35,817 nucleotides of DNA, from NCBI RefSeq assembly GCF_002160525.1, contig NZ_NFKT01000041.1, forward strand, positions 1 through 35,817. The letters are read 5' to 3'. Both the position numbers and the translations under genes were made by a program. Below are positions 31,476 through 35,817 of the stretch, piece by piece (within the stretch, counting starts at the first letter, position 1; every line of letters begins with the position of its first letter). The notes beneath the pieces were generated by a model. It did not search any database. It saw nothing but the letters and a program-made list of their open reading frames with translations, and was not told where the DNA came from. The DNA is from Lachnoclostridium sp. An169 (GTDB taxonomy: Bacteria > Bacillota > Clostridia > Lachnospirales > Lachnospiraceae).

Positions 31476-32777
31476 TCAGTTGATCCCGATGGTCTTTCCG
31501 CCGGGAAGCTGCAGGGTGATCCCTGCCTTGAGGGGAACAACGTCCCCGGCCTTTAACTGCTTCTGCTTTCCGCTCGGTGTGATGGCGAGGAAGGTATCTT
31601 TCGTCATGTTGCGGAAACCGAGCATATTCGGGTCGTCATCCCTGCTGACGATCACGCCGATGCGGTCCAGGGCATCGTCCGCGTTGCATGCGCCGAGCTG
31701 ACAGCGGTAGATCCGGGTGCCCTTCGCCGCGGTGATGGAGTAGTCCGCAAGCTTCAGGGTATGCTTTACTTCCACTGTCCTCCCGCAGTCGTCGCACCGG
31801 GTGTCAGAAGCGTCCTGGATAAAGACTTCGTTCCGGCAGTGGGGACAGCGGACGATATCGCTCTGAAAGCGGACCAGGACTTTCAGCCAGTCCAGTTCCC
31901 TGAGACGGCGGGCCGGATTATGGATGGCCTCCTTGGAAAACGCAGTGAAAAATGCGTCCTGGATATAGGAAGGCATGTATTTCCAACGCTGGAGGACGTT
32001 GTCATGTACCCCTTTGACCGGGCGGTTGGAATCGTCGTCCTTGTCAAAAATGAAGACTGCGTCGCTGCCGTAGAGTTTCTTCTCCATGGCAGGGGTCAGG
32101 CATGGCACGAGCCAGTGTTTTCCCTCCAGGGGATGGTTCATGCACAGGATCATGAACAGCACGACAGCCAGGGAAAAGCGGTCGGTCTGGGTGTTCGGCT
32201 TCTCTCTGCCACCTGAGACCACGATCTCCGGCGCCATGTACCTGGGCGTGCCAAGAATGAAGGTGTCCGTCTTATTGGCAGTGATATTGTCGTTGTCGCA
32301 GATGCGTACATCCCCAGTTTTCGGGTTGATGAAGAAATTTCCGTCGTTCATATCCTGGTAGCAGTAACCGCTGTTGTGCAGGAGGCGGAATGCGGACACG
32401 ATGCGGATACATGCTTCCGTGGCCGCCTTAAAGGACGTGAAGGTCACTTTGGCAAGGGTAAAATCACAGAGTTCATAGTAGCCTTCCGCCCGCAGGTCCA
32501 TGATGTAGCCGAAAGAGCCGTCCACCTGTTCCGTGGCGGTGATGGGCCACAGGAATGCCGGATCCGGCGAGCCTTTCTCCGCGTTCTTCACCAGATTTTT
32601 ATAGAAGAGATCCGAATTTTTGAGTGCGCCGTCCTTATACCATTTCATAGCTTTCTTCTCGCCTCCGTACTCCACGACATAGACGACTCCCTGGCCTCCC
32701 TCGGCGAGATATTTTACGACTTTCGCGGGGATGCCGCTGCAGGTTGGGATGATTTTCCCGGGTGCAAATGGTTCCAT
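31476..32777 (-). CDS. Ser/Thr kinase with zinc ribbon and FHA-like domain (TerY-P triad)
   Basis: 433 aa. The kinase core spans about 18-290: Gly loop AEGGQGVVY (25-33), Lys45, a divergent catalytic loop YQDMNDGNFF (Asp142, Asn147) instead of HRDxKxxN, and CDND in the place of DFG (161-163). MAPE follows. A zinc ribbon (CPHC 311-314, CDDC 328-331) follows, then a C-terminal stretch (GVIVSRD...GFRNMTKDTF...GDVVPLKAGITLQL) resembling an FHA phosphopeptide-binding domain. This kinase type with Zn ribbon is known from TerY-P triads. AAGGAGGA precedes the ATG. It probably phosphorylates the VWA or membrane proteins of the cluster, with the PP2C reversing this. Confidence 0.9.
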   Translation of the reverse strand: MEPFAPGKIIPTCSGIPAKVVKYLAEGGQGVVYVVEYGGEKKAMKWYKDGALKNSDLFYKNLVKNAEKGSPDPAFLWPITATEQVDGSFGYIMDLRAEGYYELCDFTLAKVTFTSFKAATEACIRIVSAFRLLHNSGYCYQDMNDGNFFINPKTGDVRICDNDNITANKTDTFILGTPRYMAPEIVVSGGREKPNTQTDRFSLAVVLFMILCMNHPLEGKHWLVPCLTPAMEKKLYGSDAVFIFDKDDDSNRPVKGVHDNVLQRWKYMPSYIQDAFFTAFSKEAIHNPARRLRELDWLKVLVRFQSDIVRCPHCRNEVFIQDASDTRCDDCGRTVEVKHTLKLADYSITAAKGTRIYRCQLGACNADDALDRIGVIVSRDDDPNMLGFRNMTKDTFLAITPSGKQKQLKAGDVVPLKAGITLQLPGGKTIGIN

Positions 32778-32807
32778 AGTGTTCCTCCTTATGTTTTGAT
32801 TTTGATA

Positions 32808-34106
32808 TTAAATCAGCAGTTGGATGTGCGCGGTCTCCCGGCGTGCCTGGGAGATGATATAAGCTTCGGTATCCCCCATGCCGGAGATCCATTCCGGCCG
32901 CACTTTGTATGCCCGGTTCCGGCTGGTGGAAGTGGAATTCCCTGAGCTGTGGGAACTCCAGATATCCCGGGGATTGGTCTGGGTGCCGTAATTTTTCGAG
33001 TAGGAATCCACCCACTCGTCATACTGGCCGACAGCGTCCGCCCATTTCTTTGCGCTCGCCCCGGACTTGTGGGAGAGGATGACCGCCAGACCGCTTCTCC
33101 CCACAAAGGAATCGAACAGTTTGTCGTCTCCGCCTGTCATGGCGTAGAGGTCGTCCGAGACAAGGGTCAGGGCAAGGAGATTGGAGGACATCTTCAGGAA
33201 GTCCTGGTACTGTCTGTTCGCATTGACAGGCAGGGAATCAACGACGAGCATGAAGGGCATCCGCCGGGAGAGAGCGAGTTTTAACTGATAAATGATGATG
33301 TTGGTCATCATCTGGCTGCTCAGTGACACAATGTCGAAACAGAGAATCTTATGCTCCTTTATGGCGGTAAACACATTGACCGGCTCCAGACCGCAGCCGC
33401 TCTTCCATAGGACCGGGTCCATCTCCATCTGAAGACCGGCAAGGACGCTGTCGAGCTTGAAGTTCTCCGACTGTCCCATCATCAGTCTGGACCGGATCTC
33501 CTGCGCTGTCTGGTCCGTGATCTTCCCCTGTGTCTGGGCGTCATCCACCAGGTCGAAGATCCGCAGGTGTGGACAGGTGGCAAACATGTGGAAACTGGTG
33601 CTCTTCCCGATGCCGTTCATGAGGGAAGCCACTCCGTCCAGGTAATATTTCACATTGTATTTCATGTCGAATTCCGGCGGCGTGCTCTGGACGATCTCGT
33701 TGGAGATCTCCAGGCCGGAAAGCCCGTACATCGGTTCAAATGCGGGAACCTGCGGACTGATCTCTGCATACCGCGGATCCTTTCCGAAACGGCTGCGGAC
33801 AGCTTCCGCAAGCTGCAGATCCCCCTCGTGGAGGATGATGACCGGGAGATGATTCTCTGCGGCGCAGGCGATCTGGGCACAGACGACATTGCTGCGCACG
33901 GCATCCACGCCTCCGGAGATTACGCAGCTGCACGATGCTGACCCGGGCGGAAGGAATGCTTCGATCCGGTTGGGCTTATATTCAATAACGCTCCGGTTTA
34001 TGTGGTTGATGCGCTCGGTCCGGCTCTGGAAAAGAGAGCTGAAAAATCCGTCTGCCCTCTTTAATTCAGGAACATCGGATGAGCGTCTGACAAGGTCGTT
34101 TCCCAT
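32808..34106 (-). CDS. TraD/VirD4-like ATPase homologue lacking Walker A
   Basis: 432 aa. The overall order of blocks resembles the ATPase at 27607-28923: an N-terminal strand/loop region, a helical all-alpha insertion around 150-230, a MLVVDSLPVNANRQYQ Walker B-like strand (about 287-302), and a C-terminal section. At the P-loop position it has CSCVISGGVDAVRSN instead of GxxxxGKS/T, so the conserved Lys and Ser/Thr are missing. It may form mixed rings with, or regulate, the active paralogue. AGGAGGTAA precedes the ATG and overlaps the end of the transglutaminase-like gene. The family link is by motif pattern and is less certain than for the active paralogue. Confidence 0.75.
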   Translation of the reverse strand: MGNDLVRRSSDVPELKRADGFFSSLFQSRTERINHINRSVIEYKPNRIEAFLPPGSASCSCVISGGVDAVRSNVVCAQIACAAENHLPVIILHEGDLQLAEAVRSRFGKDPRYAEISPQVPAFEPMYGLSGLEISNEIVQSTPPEFDMKYNVKYYLDGVASLMNGIGKSTSFHMFATCPHLRIFDLVDDAQTQGKITDQTAQEIRSRLMMGQSENFKLDSVLAGLQMEMDPVLWKSGCGLEPVNVFTAIKEHKILCFDIVSLSSQMMTNIIIYQLKLALSRRMPFMLVVDSLPVNANRQYQDFLKMSSNLLALTLVSDDLYAMTGGDDKLFDSFVGRSGLAVILSHKSGASAKKWADAVGQYDEWVDSYSKNYGTQTNPRDIWSSHSSGNSTSTSRNRAYKVRPEWISGMGDTEAYIISQARRETAHIQLLI

Positions 34107-34113
34107 AAGTAAG

Positions 34114-35142
34114 TTACCTCCTGATATCCTCTCCGCCTTCTGAGATCCGGTAGAAAAAAATTCCCAGTTTCAGGTTGTGGGAAGAGTTTAAAATTGCACC
34201 GAAAGGAAAGAAAAACGGCATTTTACGGAGCAGCATGGCCTCGAGGGCACGCTCTGCTTTCGCCAGCACATCATCCGGTGCCAGAAGTTGGAAATAGAAG
34301 CTTCTGCGCCCCTCTTTCAGTTTTTTGGAAATATAGGATTCGCACTGGCGCAGTTCTGTGAACTGACGCCGCGTCTGTTCAAAAAAGGTAAGCCCGCTTC
34401 CGGCATCACAGTGCGGTGTGCCGGAATAAACATGGTCTGTACGGATCAGGTCGTCCGGCAGGCAGAAATAATCATATCGGATAAAATGCAGGGGAGCGCT
34501 CAGGCACAGGTCCCATGTGACATCAAGGTGGGCATGCTTCCCGTCTGTGGTTAAGAGATTCCATCCGTGACTGTCATCGAGACCGGCCCGGTCTGATATC
34601 CCCTTTCCGGTGATGACAGGGAGAGAAATTCCCAACCGCTCACCCAGATATTCCACGGCAAGGGAGATCCCTTCGCATACGGCGCTTTTCTTCCGGAATA
34701 CACCGAGAACGGAATAGGCTTCCAGATGCATCTCCGGGAAGCGGAGCGCCTCCTGGTTATAGGAGACATTCTTAACCAGTGTGTCATGAATCCAGCGGCA
34801 TTTCTCCAGAGGCGGAGCTGTGCATACATTTTTTCCGGAGGCGAGGATACGAGATACCTTTTCCTCCAGAAGGAGCCTCAACTGTATAATCTGCTTCTTC
34901 GGATACAGATAGTCCACATCCCAGATCAGCGAGGTGCCGGAGGTATTTACCGTAAAGCGGTGGAAATCTACGTAGAAGATCTCCGGGTGATCAAAAGAGA
35001 GAAGCGTAATGATCCGGGAGAAACGCTCCATGTCGGCTGCGGGGACCCGGATATCCGGGCGGCATGCATTGAGACCATTCAGAGCAGCCCGGTATACTTT
35101 CTTTTCCCGGGGATCAAGGGTGTTGTAATAGTATTCGGACAT
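34114..35142 (-). CDS. Transglutaminase-like (papain-type fold) protein
   Basis: 342 aa from ATG 35142. The catalytic triad is recognisable: Cys156 in SAVCEGIS, His192 in DSHGWNLL and Asp207 in HLDVTWD, typical of transglutaminase-core domains that act as peptidases or amidases. There is no signal peptide from this start. An in-frame TTG at 35253 would add 37 residues; I prefer the ATG because the protein then begins MSEYYYNTLDPREKK, as related proteins commonly do, although its ribosome binding site is weak. It is the first gene of the long minus-strand array. It might process a peptide or the extracellular domains of the system; the substrate is unknown. Confidence 0.85.
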   Translation of the reverse strand: MSEYYYNTLDPREKKVYRAALNGLNACRPDIRVPAADMERFSRIITLLSFDHPEIFYVDFHRFTVNTSGTSLIWDVDYLYPKKQIIQLRLLLEEKVSRILASGKNVCTAPPLEKCRWIHDTLVKNVSYNQEALRFPEMHLEAYSVLGVFRKKSAVCEGISLAVEYLGERLGISLPVITGKGISDRAGLDDSHGWNLLTTDGKHAHLDVTWDLCLSAPLHFIRYDYFCLPDDLIRTDHVYSGTPHCDAGSGLTFFEQTRRQFTELRQCESYISKKLKEGRRSFYFQLLAPDDVLAKAERALEAMLLRKMPFFFPFGAILNSSHNLKLGIFFYRISEGGEDIRR

Positions 35143-35374
35143 TTTCCGCCTGCACCTCTGTCTGTAAAATGAAGCTGCCGAAAGGACGGCAGAATAATCT
35201 CCGTTTACGGTAACATTTTTGAAGAGGCGCATCAACAAAGTAAACTTTAACAATTTTCGAAAAATTATTTTGGAAAAAAATAGAAAAGATGGGGATACAG
35301 CAAAATCCGGTATGGTTTTTATGGCAGCAGTGTGCTAATATATGCTCAAAGCATTATTATTTCTGATATATTTC

Positions 35375-35402
35375 ATCTTATCTGCGGATCTTTCCGTATC
35401 AA
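35375..35402 (-). promoter_or_regulatory. Candidate promoter of the minus-strand array
   Basis: Read on the minus strand, TTGATA (35402-35397) and TAAGAT (35380-35375) are separated by 16 bp. The spacer contains the short palindrome CGGA...TCCG. A long leader of about 225 nt would precede the ATG at 35142. The rest of the 35143-35531 gap is AT-rich and holds no gene I can support. Confidence 0.4.
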
Positions 35403-35531
35403 AGATTCTATGATCAAAAGAAATCTCAATGCTTTTATATCCCATTGACACAGCAGCGAGGTTTCTGGTTGAAAGAAAAAGAGACAGGCAGAGAAGCCTC
35501 CTGCGCATTTATTATTAAGAGGAGGAATTCT

Positions 35532-35817
35532 ATGCAGACAAAAGAAAACACCGCATCTGTCACACCAAACCGGACATATAAGTCCCGGATCTTTATCATG
35601 ATCTTTGGCGATGAGAAGAATTTACTGGAACTTTATAATGCCATGACTGGAAAACATTACACAGATCCGAAACTGCTCACGATCAATACTCTGGACAATG
35701 CCATTTACATGTCGATGAAGAATGATCTTTCATTCCTGATCGATTCCCGGCTGTCCCTGTATGAGCATCAGTCCACATACAGCCCGAACCTTCCTCTGAG
35801 ATTTCTTCTTTATCTCT
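35532..35817 (+). CDS. Rpn-like / PD-(D/E)XK nuclease-type protein, N-terminal part
   Basis: The first 95 residues are visible; the gene runs off the right edge. The segment SFLIDSRLSLYEHQSTYSPNLPLRFLLY has the D-x(7)-E-x-Q arrangement of PD-(D/E)XK nuclease folds and matches a protein type found in many copies in Lachnospiraceae genomes, related to Rpn/PDDEXK transposase-associated proteins. AGAGGAGGA sits correctly before the ATG. It is transcribed away from the minus-strand array. The function of the family is not established. Confidence 0.8.
   Translation, partial: MQTKENTASVTPNRTYKSRIFIMIFGDEKNLLELYNAMTGKHYTDPKLLTINTLDNAIYMSMKNDLSFLIDSRLSLYEHQSTYSPNLPLRFLLYL

Noticed and set aside
27607..34106. 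TraD-like genes as evidence for an integrative conjugative element
   Set aside because: No relaxase, other type IV secretion genes, integrase or attachment sites are visible; the ATPases sit inside a TerY-P array instead.
35445..35473. Perfect TTGACA (35445-35450) as promoter of the right-edge gene
   Set aside because: No acceptable -10 box is found at 16-18 bp spacing, so it was not called.

Overview
The window reads as chromosomal DNA of a gut Firmicute, most likely Lachnospiraceae. The grounds are strong AGGAGG ribosome binding sites with frequent GTG/TTG starts, a methionine T-box in front of metG, a YesM/YesN-type two-component pair beside an LplB/LplC-type sugar transporter, and a right-edge protein of a PD-(D/E)XK type common in Lachnospiraceae. 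The genus cannot be fixed from the sequence alone.

Region 1 (1-4153) holds the 3' end of an IS200/IS605 tnpB with its right end and probable omega RNA, a small P-loop kinase, a well-formed Met T-box leader, a GGGAC-box repeat block ending in a 35-nt palindrome, metG, and a convergent, apparently decayed XRE regulator. Region 2 (4363-17970) is a carbohydrate-use locus on the plus strand. It contains an AraC regulator, two CE1-like esterases, a DUF3237 protein, a lipoprotein binding protein with two permeases, a third esterase, a Nif3-like protein, a sucrose phosphorylase (GH13_18), and a sensor kinase/response regulator pair. Three esterases next to one sucrose phosphorylase suggest uptake and deacylation of an acylated sucrose or similar sugar ester, followed by phosphorolysis. 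No transporter ATPase is present, so a shared one encoded elsewhere is presumed.

Region 3 (35402 down to 17976) is a minus-strand array of 15 genes, mostly overlapping or closely spaced. Its upstream part holds a transglutaminase-like protein, a TraD/VirD4-like ATPase homologue without a Walker A motif, and a kinase/zinc-ribbon/FHA-like protein. Next come a TerY-like VWA protein, a PP2C phosphatase, a two-helix membrane protein, a second TraD/VirD4-like ATPase with an intact Walker A, and a very basic disordered protein. Two paralogous single-pass membrane proteins and a Sel1/TPR-like membrane protein follow. The kinase, VWA and PP2C genes match the published TerY-P triad.

The downstream part of the same array looks like a peptide natural-product (RiPP) module. 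It comprises a 50-aa precursor-like peptide ending in two Cys and a Trp, a strong intercistronic hairpin, a radical SAM/SPASM enzyme, a Ser/Thr kinase, and a 322-aa protein with repeated strand motifs resembling ABBA-fold (TruF/PagF-like) prenyltransferases. The last gene is a type 1 isopentenyl-diphosphate isomerase, which makes the prenyl donor DMAPP. A radical-SAM-modified, possibly prenylated or phosphorylated peptide made behind a TerY-P/TraD-like membrane system is the most unusual feature of the window. The prenyltransferase call is an inference from motif pattern and context.
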